Shown: in pieces, positions 1 to 11,019 of the stretch
Layout of the letters: every line of letters starts with the position of its first letter
Numbering within the stretch: position 1 is the stretch's first letter
DNA from: Daedaleopsis sinensis
Lineage: Eukaryota > Basidiomycota > Agaricomycetes > Polyporales > Polyporaceae
Reading direction: 5' to 3'
Assembly: GCA_033807695.1 (NCBI GenBank)
Contig: CM066306.1
Location: forward strand, 1,178,001 to 1,242,000
Length of the DNA stretch: 64,000 bases
Notes under the pieces: generated by a model
What the model was told of the DNA's origin: nothing
Database searches by the model: none
Seen by the model: the letters and a program-made list of their open reading frames with translations, nothing else
Made by a program: the position numbers and the translations under genes

Positions 1-1047
1 TCCCCGACGTCATGGGGTCACAGCCCTCTTTACGGGAACTTTTCCAATACCACTTCCCCGACAGATGAGCTGCCCCGTCACGCAGACGGCGGACCCGTCA
101 TCGAGCTGGTCCGCTCCCCTTCCGGACGTCTGCCGCCAGCATACCGCTCTTGGGAACAGCCCAGTCAAAGTCAGGGACCGAATGCCACTTCCTTCACGTC
201 GGGAGGGGGGGTGTCCCGCGAGTCTCAGTACACAGTCTGGACGCAATCATCTATGGCCCCGGCGCAACCAGCTGCGGAGACATACGCACCTCCCGCCCTG
301 CCGCCGAAGAGTACCGAGACGGGGACCGACGCGCCTGGCTACCGGTAGTCTCGCAGCGCCAGATGGCAGGTTGATGTGCAGAGGGCAGGTCTCGGTTGCT
401 TCTGTCTAATGCGGTATTGGAAGCTATCTCCCTTCACATTGTACTTATCCTGTATTTTATGAGGTTAAGAAACAGTGCCTTTGGTGCACGTCGATTTCAG
501 CCAACGAGCCCGGCGGACAGATGACATTGCCTAATATCGACGACACGCCGGAGTCGCGGCCCGTGTGTACCTCAACCATCTTGTGCGAGCAATATGCCTT
601 CCACCTCGCTTCTGCTTCTCCGCCGTGCAGCATACACGCTTGTTGCTGCCCGCTGCAGCCATTGGTCGGCGAATTGAGTGGGTCCTCTCTCGTCCTCCAG
701 CGTCTCCATTGCCTTTTTGACGAGCGCCTACACACATCCACCATATCAGGAAGGTGACCCACATCAAATATCCGCCTGCGACCCACTCCTTCTCCGTTTA
801 ATCGTTGCGAACATGGTCCAGTAGTTGGCAACTAGGATGGCGAGATTGGCCTAAATCTACGGGTACTGGCGGAGCCCCATCTGACTTTGAAAATGCGCGA
901 AGGTATGTAAAGATCGAGGGCTCGCAGCAGGCCATTTCGACACCCCAATTGCCCCCACCTCCCGCTCTCTGCACTCTAAGTATCCTACACCCACCCGCCC
1001 GCTCATACACGCATTCCCACCCAACCATCCGCCAGAACATCACCGCA
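1..1047. other. No gene recognised
   Basis: Short overlapping open frames on both strands, none with a recognisable family or plausible splicing. The last 150 bases are pyrimidine-rich and probably hold the promoter and 5' leader of the gene that starts at 1048. Confidence 0.5.
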
Positions 1048-1536
1048 ATGCCCATCCGTGTCGGACGCGCCCTCCTCACCATCGCCTCCCTCTTCACCTC
1101 CGCCGGTGCCTACATCGCCGACTGGAACGACACCCACATCTACAACCCCACCTGGCCCGGGCACGCCAAGTTCCACAACGGGCAGACGATGAGCATGGGC
1201 CTCCTCCTCGGGTGCTCCACCCTCTGGCACCTCTACGGCCCCGCCCCGGCCGTCGACCCCTCGGGCCCGATGAGCGCGGAGACCAAGGGCGCGCTGGCCG
1301 CCGCGGTCAGGGCAGCGGCCAAGTCGGACCTGCGCACGGCCGCGCTCCTCGCCTCGCTCTACTGGATCACGCAGGCCAGCGCGTGGTTCTACCCCGGCAC
1401 GACGGGCGTCGACCCGCTGCCCGGGAAGGAGCACGTCAGGCAGGACCCGTACATCCAGGCCAAGCTGGAGGTCGTCATGCTGACGCTGACCGCCGTTGGG
1501 TGGTGGTTGGAAAACAAGGCCATAGAGGCCGCGTGA
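1048..1536 (+). CDS. Small four-helix membrane protein, DUF6640-like
   Basis: Single-exon gene of 162 residues. The frame is open upstream to 805, but the ATG at 1048 is chosen because it begins a hydrophobic N-terminus (MPIRVGRALLTIASLFTS) and follows a C-rich leader typical of fungal promoters. Four hydrophobic stretches are visible near residues 8-25, 50-65, 108-124 and 145-160. Conserved-looking aromatic and polar motifs include ADWNDTHIYNPTWPGHAKFH, with two histidines, just after the first helix. This arrangement recalls the fungal DUF6640 family, which has no assigned biochemical role; the assignment is from memory. Likely an integral membrane protein. It is convergent with the F-box-like gene on the other strand. 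Confidence 0.75.
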   Translation: MPIRVGRALLTIASLFTSAGAYIADWNDTHIYNPTWPGHAKFHNGQTMSMGLLLGCSTLWHLYGPAPAVDPSGPMSAETKGALAAAVRAAAKSDLRTAALLASLYWITQASAWFYPGTTGVDPLPGKEHVRQDPYIQAKLEVVMLTLTAVGWWLENKAIEAA

Positions 1537-1889
1537 ACGGCGGAGTGGATCGGGTACTGCAGCGAGTGAGGGGGAATGTTTGTGCTTTGCCGGAAATTTA
1601 CGGTGCGAGTTCCTTCTTTAACCATCCATGTGCAAAGGTTCTAACGAGCTTCTGCAGTACCAGTCGACGTTTGCCGAGGCCTTTATCCGATATATCGTCT
1701 CATAAATGTTTTAAAAGCTCGAATTGGAATCATCACCGAATTCCGCGTGACATATACGGCTGTGGCTAACAGACTCGTCGTCCAGGTGTGACGCTTGCGA
1801 AGCTGTAAGAGATGACAGCAGGTAGTATCGCAAGAATCCATCCATACAGCTATGAGTACAAAACAACCAACATACATTATGAATAATTC
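1537..1889. other. Convergent intergenic space
   Basis: Shared 3' flank of two convergent genes. AT-richer than its neighbours; nothing further recognised. Confidence 0.5.
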
Positions 1890-3356
1890 TCAGGCCGAGC
1901 TATTTCTTCTACCGCGAGGTAACCCCTTCGCCAATAATCTCCACCACTTCTTACCCGACCTCCCTTCCTCCTGGCTCCCCGACGCCCGCTCCCCCTCCCG
2001 CTCAGGCTCCAGCTCACAAACGTTCACGCTGACACTGTTCTTCCTCCTCCCCTTCTTCCCAGACCGCCTCGTCGAGCTCTCCAACTGGAACACCTTCCAC
2101 ACGTCCTCGTCCGCTTCGTCTTCCGTCCAGCACGCGCCGCCCCCCAGCATGCGCTCGCGCCACTCCCAGCGGAGGCGCGCCTCCCAGTAGCCCGGGACGT
2201 ACGCGCGCGTGCGCAGGACCGCGACGCGCACCCCGCCCGCACACTCGTCCTTGATGCGCTCGAGCGCGTGCTCGTGCGCGTGCGCGTGCGCCCCGTTGAT
2301 GTTCGTCCGCCGCGCCCCGGACATCTGCACGACCAGCACGCGCAGGCCCGGGCACAGCGGCGCGGGCTGCTCCCACTCTGGTACTACTCCCTTGGCCTTG
2401 GCGTCCTCGTCCTCGACGTTGTACTTGTCCGTATCTTCTGCCAGTGCTGCCGGATCGGAGGTCGAGGGGGACCCGGCCACGCCGAGCAGTGCCCTGAGCA
2501 CGGGCGGGAGGCGCGAGTTGCCCTGGGATACGCGCAGGTGCATCAGCGCGGGCGCGAGTGTGGCCCAGCGCGGGAGCGTGTGCTCCCAGGGGTGCAGCTT
2601 CGGGCCCGTGAACACGACGTGCAGATGGGTGAGCGCGGGGAACAGCGGTTGCTCCGCATTCGGTCCGGCGGGGACGCCGTAGAACACGAAGTCGGACGGG
2701 TCGTTCAGTCCGGAGACGAGCGCGCCGGGGCCTGGGAGGCGGACGAACGTCCTGTCGTCGCCGAGGAGGGTGAGCTCGCGGAGGGCGGGGAAGGCGTACT
2801 GGCAGTGGACGAGCGGAAGCCGGATCTCGGGGCACTGGAGGAGGACGAGCGAGTGCAGGGTCGGGGCGGCGAGCTGGAGGAGGCGGGAGACGTGGAGGAC
2901 GAAGTCGCGGTTCCAGGCCGTCTTCGCCGCCGCCCAGGTCTTGTGGTCGTTCGCGAGCTGGAAGAGGAGCGAGCGCTCGTCGCGCGCGTAGTCGGTCCAT
3001 TTCCGGAACGTGCGCTGGGGCGCGTCGGACGTGTCCTGGAGGAAGGAGAGGAGGAGGTTGTGGATGGGCGCGGGGGCGGAGGCGGAGGCGGAGGCGGCTG
3101 AGGGAGGAGAGGGTCGGGGTCCTGCGCTTGCGTTGAAGCGGCGGATGCGCTCGAAGCAGATGAGAAAGTTCCTGACTTCGATAACACTTGTGAGCGTGAG
3201 CGAGTTGAAGCGCACAGACGCAGACAAAACGCGGAAGGACTTGGATGTGCGAGCGAGCGCGCACCCGGACGCGCCGCCGTCTGTGCACACCAGCCTGAAG
3301 ATGAGGTGCCAGACATCGTAGGGAATCGCAGCTGGATCTATCATCCCGGGCAGCAT
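1890..3356 (-). CDS. F-box-like / leucine-rich-repeat-like protein
   Basis: Intronless gene of 488 residues. The frame is open to 3377, but the codon there is TTG; the first ATG is at 3356 and gives MLPGMIDPAAIPYDVWHLIF. The segment IPYDVWHLIFRLVC followed by LARTSKSFRVLSASVRF has the look of a fungal F-box (residues about 9-50), a motif that recruits Skp1 of SCF ubiquitin ligases. The rest has irregular leucine-rich stretches such as ALRELTLLG and ALTHLHVVF, as in basidiomycete F-box proteins, where such repeats choose the substrate. The C-terminus is basic and rich in arginine and lysine. An alanine/proline/serine low-complexity insert lies near residues 78-100. The target is unknown. These genes form very large families in agaricomycetes. 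Confidence 0.75.
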   Translation of the reverse strand: MLPGMIDPAAIPYDVWHLIFRLVCTDGGASGCALARTSKSFRVLSASVRFNSLTLTSVIEVRNFLICFERIRRFNASAGPRPSPPSAASASASAPAPIHNLLLSFLQDTSDAPQRTFRKWTDYARDERSLLFQLANDHKTWAAAKTAWNRDFVLHVSRLLQLAAPTLHSLVLLQCPEIRLPLVHCQYAFPALRELTLLGDDRTFVRLPGPGALVSGLNDPSDFVFYGVPAGPNAEQPLFPALTHLHVVFTGPKLHPWEHTLPRWATLAPALMHLRVSQGNSRLPPVLRALLGVAGSPSTSDPAALAEDTDKYNVEDEDAKAKGVVPEWEQPAPLCPGLRVLVVQMSGARRTNINGAHAHAHEHALERIKDECAGGVRVAVLRTRAYVPGYWEARLRWEWRERMLGGGACWTEDEADEDVWKVFQLESSTRRSGKKGRRKNSVSVNVCELEPEREGERASGSQEEGRSGKKWWRLLAKGLPRGRRNSSA

Positions 3357-3803
3357 GCGCAGAGAAGAGCGGGGCAACGAGTGTGCTGGGCGTATCGCGC
3401 GGTCGCAGCTCTTATGTAGACCGCTGCGTGCGTGCGAACGATCAGCTACGTGCCCTGATTGGGTTCAGACGCACCATCAAGTCACCCCAATCGTGAATTA
3501 GCCAGTCGCGTTATGGATAGCGATGTCGGCTCGTCTTGAATATGTGACAAGGAAGTTTACTTCGCCATCTGTTCGATGCGCGATAGACAGATGTGCGCCC
3601 TCGATGATGACTAGAAGATGTCACTTAGCATTTGCTGTTTCAACGGGACCTTCAAGTTGCCATCGAGAATTTGATATGGTAACGGACGATACTGTCCTCC
3701 AGGTTTGCATCTAAGCAATACATAGAGCTCAACAACCGGCATCTAAAAGACACGAATGAATCAAAGCGTACGAGTCGATTTATGTAGAGCAATGCGACCG
3801 ACC
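3357..3803. other. Intergenic; no gene recognised
   Basis: Upstream region of the F-box-like gene and 3' flank of the next minus-strand gene. A short open frame (3523-3714, +) has no recognisable features. Confidence 0.4.
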
Positions 3804-4930
3804 TCACTTTCCTTTCCCTTCGCTCATTACATCTTTCGCGCCTTCCACGAATTGCTTCAGAACTGCAACATCTTCGCCCTCCGGGAGCGCCTTCTCCACG
3901 CGAGAGAACAGGTGCGCGAATCCCTCGTGGACGTGCGCTTCTCCTTCCCCTAGCCCCTCTCTGACGAACGACGATATCTCCTCCATCTCACCTACCCACC
4001 GGTACGCTTTCGGTAACATACCGGGAACACTCCGGGTGATGCGCTCCAGGATAGGACGCGCGGAGTCGTTCAATTCATGCATCAGGGCTTGCGCTGTTGC
4101 TGGAGACGAGGCGTGGGCAGCTTCCGCGATAGTTGAAGTAAATCAGCCTTTACATCGGCATGTGAGGCTATGATTGACCCACCCAGGATCATGGTCGCGA
4201 CGAGACCAGTGAACCCCTTCGTCATGCCCTGGGAGCCGACAGAAACAGTCAGCCGCGATAGTCTCGAGGGGAACTGCTCTCCGCGGTCACTTACGGCGTA
4301 CGACATCTTCAGCGCGCTCGCATCGCCAATTCCCGCACCCTCTCCTCTCAGAGGGACCACCCGCAGGCCGAACTTGCCGAGGGCGACAAACGCGTCCAGC
4401 AGGTCCGCGTCCGCGGGGTCGGCGGACGCATAGAACGCGGGGTCATAACCGTCCTTCGGCGGGCCGCCGATGATCCCAGCATCGAGGAACCGGACCGGGC
4501 TTCCCTCGAACACCCGTGCGACGCGCTTCGCAGTCCCAGGGCTGACCGCGTTGCAGTCGACGAACGTCAGGGCCTTATCGGCGCTGGCGGAGGACTCCCG
4601 GTGGGCCTTGCTGAAGCTCTCTGCGAGGGCGAGGGCGGAGCTGGGCGGGAGGATGCTGAGGACCCATTCGGCGCGCTGTGCGATCTCGGGGAGGGAGGCG
4701 TCTTGCATGCCCGCTGCCGTTGCCCGCTGTACGGTCGCAGGCGAGCGGCCGGCGAGAGGGGTGAGGACGGTGCAGCCGGACTTGGTGAATCTGCGAGCGA
4801 CGGCTGCGCCCATGGCGCCAGGAGCGATGATGGCGATGGTGGGTGCGGAGGAGGACATGGTGCGGACTGTGGTGTGTAGGTGAGTACGAGCAACGGTCAC
4901 CGTATATGTACGTTTGAACGCGGACCACAT
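3804..4930 (-). CDS. NAD(P)-dependent 6-phosphogluconate-dehydrogenase-like protein (DUF1932 C-terminus)
   Basis: Three exons: 4930-4295, 4228-4183 and 4120-3804, total 999 nt, 332 residues. The first intron (4294-4229, 66 nt) is free of stops and in frame, so it can be read through; splicing it joins SYA to GMTKGFTGL, as expected for the family. The second intron (4182-4121) restores a frame reading AAHASSPATAQALMHELNDS. The N-terminal Rossmann segment is IAIIAPGAMGAAVARRF (about residues 32-48), and the C-terminal part resembles DUF1932, as in fungal beta-hydroxyacid-dehydrogenase-like proteins. The true start may be the internal ATG at 4858 (MSSSAPTIAI); the upstream 24 residues could be a mitochondrial presequence. 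The substrate cannot be inferred. Confidence 0.85.
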
Positions 4931-6840
4931 CGCACAAGAACGAGGTACCTGTGGCTATGGCTTCACGGAGATAAACCGCCGAGCAAGCCTGAGCAAGCAG
5001 GCAATTCGGCCAAGCTCGGCATACGGGGCCGCGATAGCTGAGGTACCGGTGATGCCATTGGGATCGCTATGGCATGATGATTACATTACGCTCGGCCATA
5101 ATACTCACGACTAAAGGTGAAAAGTCTCGGTGAGGCCACCAATGATGAATTGAGGAGGAGTGAAGGACTTACTTGTCCTTAGTCGAGGGACGACGTGTCG
5201 GCGGAGGAACTCGAGCCTGGACAGCTGGGCTTTCTAAGGTTGCACGATTAGCACCATGGCTTCGTGCGTCCGACCACAATCCTTTGTGTCGGACTCAATC
5301 GCATCGTGGGTTGGGAAGAGACGGGATTCCGGCGCAGACTCGCCTCGAAGAGGCTGTCCGGCCGCGCCCTGATTTCGGGTCCAGAGAAACATGTCGAGCT
5401 GCGTGACGCTCGCCCGGAGACCGACGCGCGTTGCGCGCCGCTCGGACGAGCCTACTAACGTAGCCGACTCGACTCGCAGAGACGCGTTTGCGCAGACCGT
5501 CCGCTCGCGCGCGTTCCGCGCGAGTGACCTGCAACGCGAATCCGAGGAGGACATTCTGGACATCCGCAAATCGCTGGCGCGCGGCTGACATACGACGCTG
5601 CGCGTCGCGTGCCGGAATCTCGCTCGAGCGCGAGGTGGAAGATCGACTTACCACCAAGGCGCTAGGGTGTCGGTGGGTGGGTTAAAAGGTTTGACGAGAG
5701 GACGAGATGGCGGGAGGCAAGCTGTTAGGCGCCCCTGGGGGCCCAAGCTCTCCCGCATTAGTCCTCTCTTGCTTAGTAAGCCCTCGTTCGGTCCGCGCTC
5801 GCGAGCTCGCGCATTCCGAACTTCAAAGTCCCTAAGAGATCGATGCTGTGGCTGTGCCAGTCCAAGCTCAGACTTCATGTCCGCCGAAGTCCCGACTGAA
5901 CGGCAACAATCAGAGCACGCAGAGCCGAGGTCGGAGCTGGTCGGAGCTGTAGCGATGAAGCGCGCGTTACCGTGCATGTTGGTAGTACGCGGTTTTCGGA
6001 TAACCCCATTCGCCGATCACTACGACCACTGACGACAGACCCACCAGCCCTTCCCCATCCCTTGTACCGGAGATCACGAGTAATGTCTATGAATTTGTGT
6101 AGCGCACACTAGTGCGTCAAACGACACTCTCACGACTTGACGACTTGACACTATAATTAGACCATCGAGGTGGTGAGTTTCATGACACTCTAGCATGTGT
6201 CTACCATATGATGCCTTAACCGATTCCTGTGTCTGAAATGTGTTCTAGGTTTTGACTAGGTCTCTCGGACAACAAACGTGGTCGATATGCAAGCATCAAC
6301 GCGTGACTACTGCCCATGCAGATGAGCGCCTTGCTCCATGCACCTGTACATTATGAGAGGAACAGAATCCAGAAGATCAGCGGGTCCACTTGTCGAGTCG
6401 GTGCTAGATGAAGCACCCTAATTTGCAGAACAAATGGCCATGAAGGATGCATCGTGGCCGCGAAACACTCGGGGAGATACACTGGCATATACGTGCACCA
6501 CGTCCACATGGCCCGGCCGCGCACACGCTGAAAAATAACCTAATTCCGCGTCTCATCTGGGAGCTTGCCCCGCGTGGTGGGGCTACTTCCAAGCACTGCC
6601 CTCGCCGGAGGCTTCGCACCGGCACTCAGCTGCCAAATTCTATACGTCACCCACGGCCATAGAGTTTCGATGGACACTGGATTGCCGCCTACGCGTAGAA
6701 GCCACAAGACGCCAAAATGCTTCCACGGCTTAAGTATAGGCAGCCGACACCCAAGTCGTACCCACCTCCTTCGGTCCCACCGTTACCCCCGTCAGCACGT
6801 CCTGCTGCCCTGCGCCAGCATCTGCTCAGTCTAGCACGCA
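4931..6840. other. 1.9-kb stretch without a recognised gene
   Basis: Several overlapping frames of 60-120 codons between 5170 and 6030 in a CpG-rich patch. They show no domain, no consistent splice structure and no codon pattern favouring one strand. The final 150 bases are C-rich and precede the OPT gene, so they are its probable promoter. Confidence 0.45.
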
Positions 6841-9800
6841 ATGGCGACAATGAGTTCTACGAACGACATCCGAGCCGAGCCCGAGCTCGGCATGGACCGC
6901 GGAGAGGGGAGCTCTCATGACTCACTGAACGAGAAGCAGCACATAGGGATCGAGGAGTATGAGGTCGATACACCAGACATGTACGTCTTTCTTTCATCAT
7001 CCTGCGGCACCCTCGGCTGAAGCCCCCCTAGTTCAAAGCCCTTTCCACCCGACCCCGACGAGATAGTTGAAACCCATCAACTCACTATACGGTGAGCACA
7101 GTCGCGTCCCCATCGCCCGCTGACGCGCATTCTGATCTATAACCCAGAGCACTTCTCGTAGGCTCGGCCCTCGGAGCAGTTGGTAAGCCGACACTCTCGC
7201 GCGCACACATTTGAGAAGGGGAACCAATGACTCCACTCTCAGTCGGTGCCTCGAACATCTACCTTGGTCTCAAAACCGGCTTTACTTTTGGTCCTCAGGT
7301 ACGGATGCCAACGTCTGCGCATGCCAGTCAAATACACTAACCGACTCTCCTTGATTGTCCAGCTTTTCGGCGTACGTCGCACTGCCGTGGTCGTCTCTGG
7401 CATCGTAACTCACATTTCGGCGGCGCCCAGGCCATATTCGGGTTTGCAATCATCAAGCCACTGTCGAAGGCTCCCGGCATCATCGGCAAGCTATTCGGAG
7501 GCTACTTCGGTCCAAAGGAGAACTGTACGGTCCAAAGCGCAGCGACAGGTGCGCATGCCCCTCTCCAGCCAATTCATTCCCATTCTCACCTGCTGCGCCC
7601 TCGCCACCGTCATTCTCACACACGTCGTCTGCAGCCGCGGGCGGTATCGGCATCCTGTTCGTCAGCGCGATCCCGGCGATGTACCGTCTCGGCCTCCTCT
7701 CGGAGCTACCCAAGCAGGACATTGGCAAACTCATCGCGCTCGCAGCGTGCTCTGGTTTCTTCGGGGTCTTCTTTGTGATCCCGCTCCGGAGGTACTACAT
7801 CGTGAAACAGAAGCTGACGTTCCCGACCCCGGCCGCGACGGCTGTCACTATTCGTGCACTACACAACGGCCGGACGGGCGCGATTGTCGCCAAGAAGAAG
7901 TCCCTTGCGCTTCTGTACTCTTTCGTCATCGTGTTCGTGTACAAGGTGGTCAGCGGGTATGCGCCCGGTGTGGTGAGTTTTTCAGTGTCGAAGGATGGTC
8001 TTGGTGTATATGCTCACATCGCCCCGAATAGCTATTCGATTGGCACATTGGCTGGACGCTGTACCGTCTCGGCTTCACGAGCATCATCTCCCTGGATAAC
8101 TATGGGTGGTACATCGAGTGTATGCGTGCTCGTCGCCTTCGCTTGCGTTTTTGTCACTCACATGCCACTCAGTTACTCCTGCGTTCTTCGGCGCTGGTAT
8201 GCTCTCCGGTCTAAACGCAAGTTGGAGCTTCTGTGAGCAAGATGATCGTGTCCCGTCTACTCGAGGCTCATTGTCGTCTCTAGTTGGTGGTTCTATATTG
8301 GCGTGGGGCATCAGTACGTATACCACGCGTACGACACCGCACACCAGTAGACTGATCTGATCTGTTATGCAGTCGCTCCAAGCTTGGTGAAGAACGGGTT
8401 GGCTTTCGGTGTCCCAGCTTCGGATGAGTTCCCTCTAGTGTCCTACAACGCGCTAGCGTTCAAGAGCCAGTCCGATTTCACCGACGCGCCATCACCCAGA
8501 TACTGGCTCCTCTGTGCGTCTTAAACTATGCGGTCGTGGCAGACTTAGCTGACAATCTGCTAGGGCCGGGTATCCTCATGATGTTGTGCTACTCCTTCAC
8601 AGACCTCGGCATGAACTCTGGTTTCATCATCAGCGGTATGTCAAATATCGAACTTAGCCTTATTCACATATTCACATGAACGCATATCCTCTCAAAGGTA
8701 TGCGTAGCATCAAGATGTCGAACATCAACCCTGCAACCTGGTTCCGCAGTAACAACGAGCTCGACGAGGATGATGAGGACCAGACGCCGATGGAGGACCG
8801 CGTGCCGACGCTCTGGTGGACAGTCGGCCTCGCGGCGAGCATCGTCATGTGCTGTGCGATCCTCGCGACGCTCTTCCACATGAACGTCGGCGAGGCGCTC
8901 CTCTCGCTCATCCTCGGCTTCGCCTTTTCCTTCGTCGGCGTCCAGTCCGCCGGAACGACCGACGTCAACCCCGTCACTGCGGTCGCGAAGGTGCGTGGCT
9001 ACTGGCAGGCCGCAGACTGATGTGTCGCTACGTGACTGATGTTCCTTATACGTGCCAACCTTATGCCGTCTGTGCACTCACGCAGGCGTCTCAACTCATA
9101 TTCGGAGGGATTGGCAAGGGCGCGGGCCTTTCGATCAACGCGGCCGAGACCGTGAACCTGACGGCGGGTATCATCGCTGCGGGCTCCGCCGCTCAATCGA
9201 CAGACATGACCGGTGAGGACGTCCCCCCTCCTAACCAGACGCATCGCTGACCGCGTGTCCAGGCGACCTGAAGACCGGATACCTGCTCCGCGCGAAGCCG
9301 AAGAACCAGTTCGTCGCGCAGCTCACAGGCGCCGTTGTCGCCATCTTCCTCAACGTCGGTCTCTTTATCCTCTTCACGACGGCAAGCCCATGCATCCTGT
9401 ACGTTCTATCGGACTCCCACACGGGGCCCGTCTCCACTGCGCCTGCTACTGGTTACTGAGCTTACTGCCATCTACTCGAATCGTTGCCCGTAGGTCGAGC
9501 ACGGCGACCGAGTGCACGTACGCTGCCCCCAGCATCAGCGCATGGGTCGCCGTCGCGCAGGCCGTCGCGCTCCCGTCTCTCCGTAAGTGCTACACCCATG
9601 GGCTCTGTTTGCCGACTGTCCAAGCGGGAGCTCATCTCGTCCTGCCACCCGCCGCCAGCGATCCCGAAGTCTGCGGGCTTCACCGCGATCGGCCTCGGGA
9701 TCTTCACGGTGATCATGGTCATCGCCAAGCACCTCTGGATCCCGAAGAAGTACTGGGTGTACGTTCCGAACTGGAACGCCGTCGGCCTCGTGCGTCGCCC

Positions 9801-10345
9801 CCCTTCGGATATCTGCCACGGAGAGCAGTGGTAGTGCTGACCTCATCATCCCCTCACTCGTCTTGCAGGCTTTCGTCGCGCCGCAAATCCCGTTCTCGAT
9901 CGCCATGTGAGTAGAGTCTTATCCACTCGGTGGACACGCTGACAGCTTACGACGATCTGTGACACCCGCTTCACCCTCTAGGGCGGCCGGCTCGATCTTC
10001 AACTACTTCTGGCAGAGGCGGAACCCCGTCAGCTTCGACATGTACATGTTCGCGATTTCCGTGAGTAGCCGCCTCAAGCCCCCCTTGCGTCCCTTCACCC
10101 GCAGCACACGGTCTGTGTGTACTGTATGCCGTGCTAACTCTTGTGTGTCCGTCAGGCGGGCATGCTCGCCGGCGAAGGGCTCGGCGGTGTCCTGCAGGCG
10201 CTCCTCGCTGTGGCCAAGGTCGACGGGTCCCGTAAGTGTGCTTTTGTTCTCCCACTGCTGCCAGTGGACTTAGCCATCATCTCATCCGTGACATACAGTG
10301 TTCGGCACCGCGATCGGATGCCCCGGGTTCGAGTTCTGCGGGTAA
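6841..10345 (+). CDS. OPT-superfamily oligopeptide/metal-chelate transporter
   Basis: Twenty-one exons joined by GT-AG introns: 6841-6980, 7032-7091, 7148-7182, 7243-7298, 7363-7371, 7431-7548, 7635-7972, 8032-8119, 8173-8232, 8284-8313, 8373-8513, 8564-8635, 8698-8990, 9086-9212, 9263-9398, 9494-9582, 9659-9789, 9869-9906, 9982-10060, 10156-10231, 10299-10345. Total 2,163 nt, 720 residues. Diagnostic segments are ASNIYLGLKTGFTFGPQLFG, ENCTVQSAATAAGG and GLLSELPKQDIGKL, with many hydrophobic helices. This matches the fungal OPT branch that includes yeast YGL114W, which imports small peptides or metal chelates at the plasma or an internal membrane; the cargo is not established. The fifth exon is only 9 nt (LFG) and its removal would delete part of a conserved helix. 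A hydrophilic acidic segment (NNELDEDDEDQTPMEDR) lies between helices. Confidence 0.93.
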
Positions 10346-11019
10346 GCAGACGAAAATTCGACGAGGGTATGCGTGAGTCGTACAAGGTACTGTTATGTTA
10401 TCTCAACGGACTCGCTAGTCGTATGCTCTTCTGTTCCGCTTTGTTGTACTTTACCTACGCCGTGTATTATGAACCGGATGCTAATGCATTATCGATACCG
10501 GTCTCCGTGTCCACGTCCGATACGTATATACGGCCATGCACCGGCTCAGTGACCTAGTCGATTTACGAGGTTGGCTTCAAGAACTTCATGCTAGCTTCGC
10601 ATGGCTCGATGGAGGCGGCTGATCGAGACCGAGTTTGTCTCCCCTAGGCAGACGATGAATCGATGAGGACTTATTGAACGGGGGAGGCACGGTCCTTCAA
10701 CAGACCGAACGGTCGGCAGAGCCATTCGGACGGTAAGGTCGATCGGATCGGGAGGCACCTACTAATTCAAATTGAACGCTCGTCACTGCTCACCTACCAT
10801 CATCCAGGTCAACATAGACTACTGAATCGACCCGCTTCTGCAGCTCACTCAAGTACTCACCAAAGTGCGTGCTATAGCGCTGCAGCTCGAAGTGCTGGCG
10901 AAATGCCACACAACACGAGCGAGGGTCTCTAAAATGCGACTGGCACATGAGTGCAGCTGCAAGTTCCAGCCAGCCGATTTCCCCGGTTAGCACTCAAGTT
11001 TTGATTCAAGCTGGACGGG
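10346..11019. other. No gene recognised
   Basis: 3' flank of the OPT gene running into the TGT relic. No convincing coding sequence; the first few codons of the relic may lie in its last bases. Confidence 0.4.

Noticed and set aside
2014..3288. 424-codon minus frame overlapping the F-box-like gene
   Set aside because: Arginine/alanine/proline-rich shadow frame of the real gene.
5173..6032. Overlapping 60-120-codon frames on both strands
   Set aside because: CpG-rich sequence opens all frames at once; no domain, no coherent introns and no strand preference.
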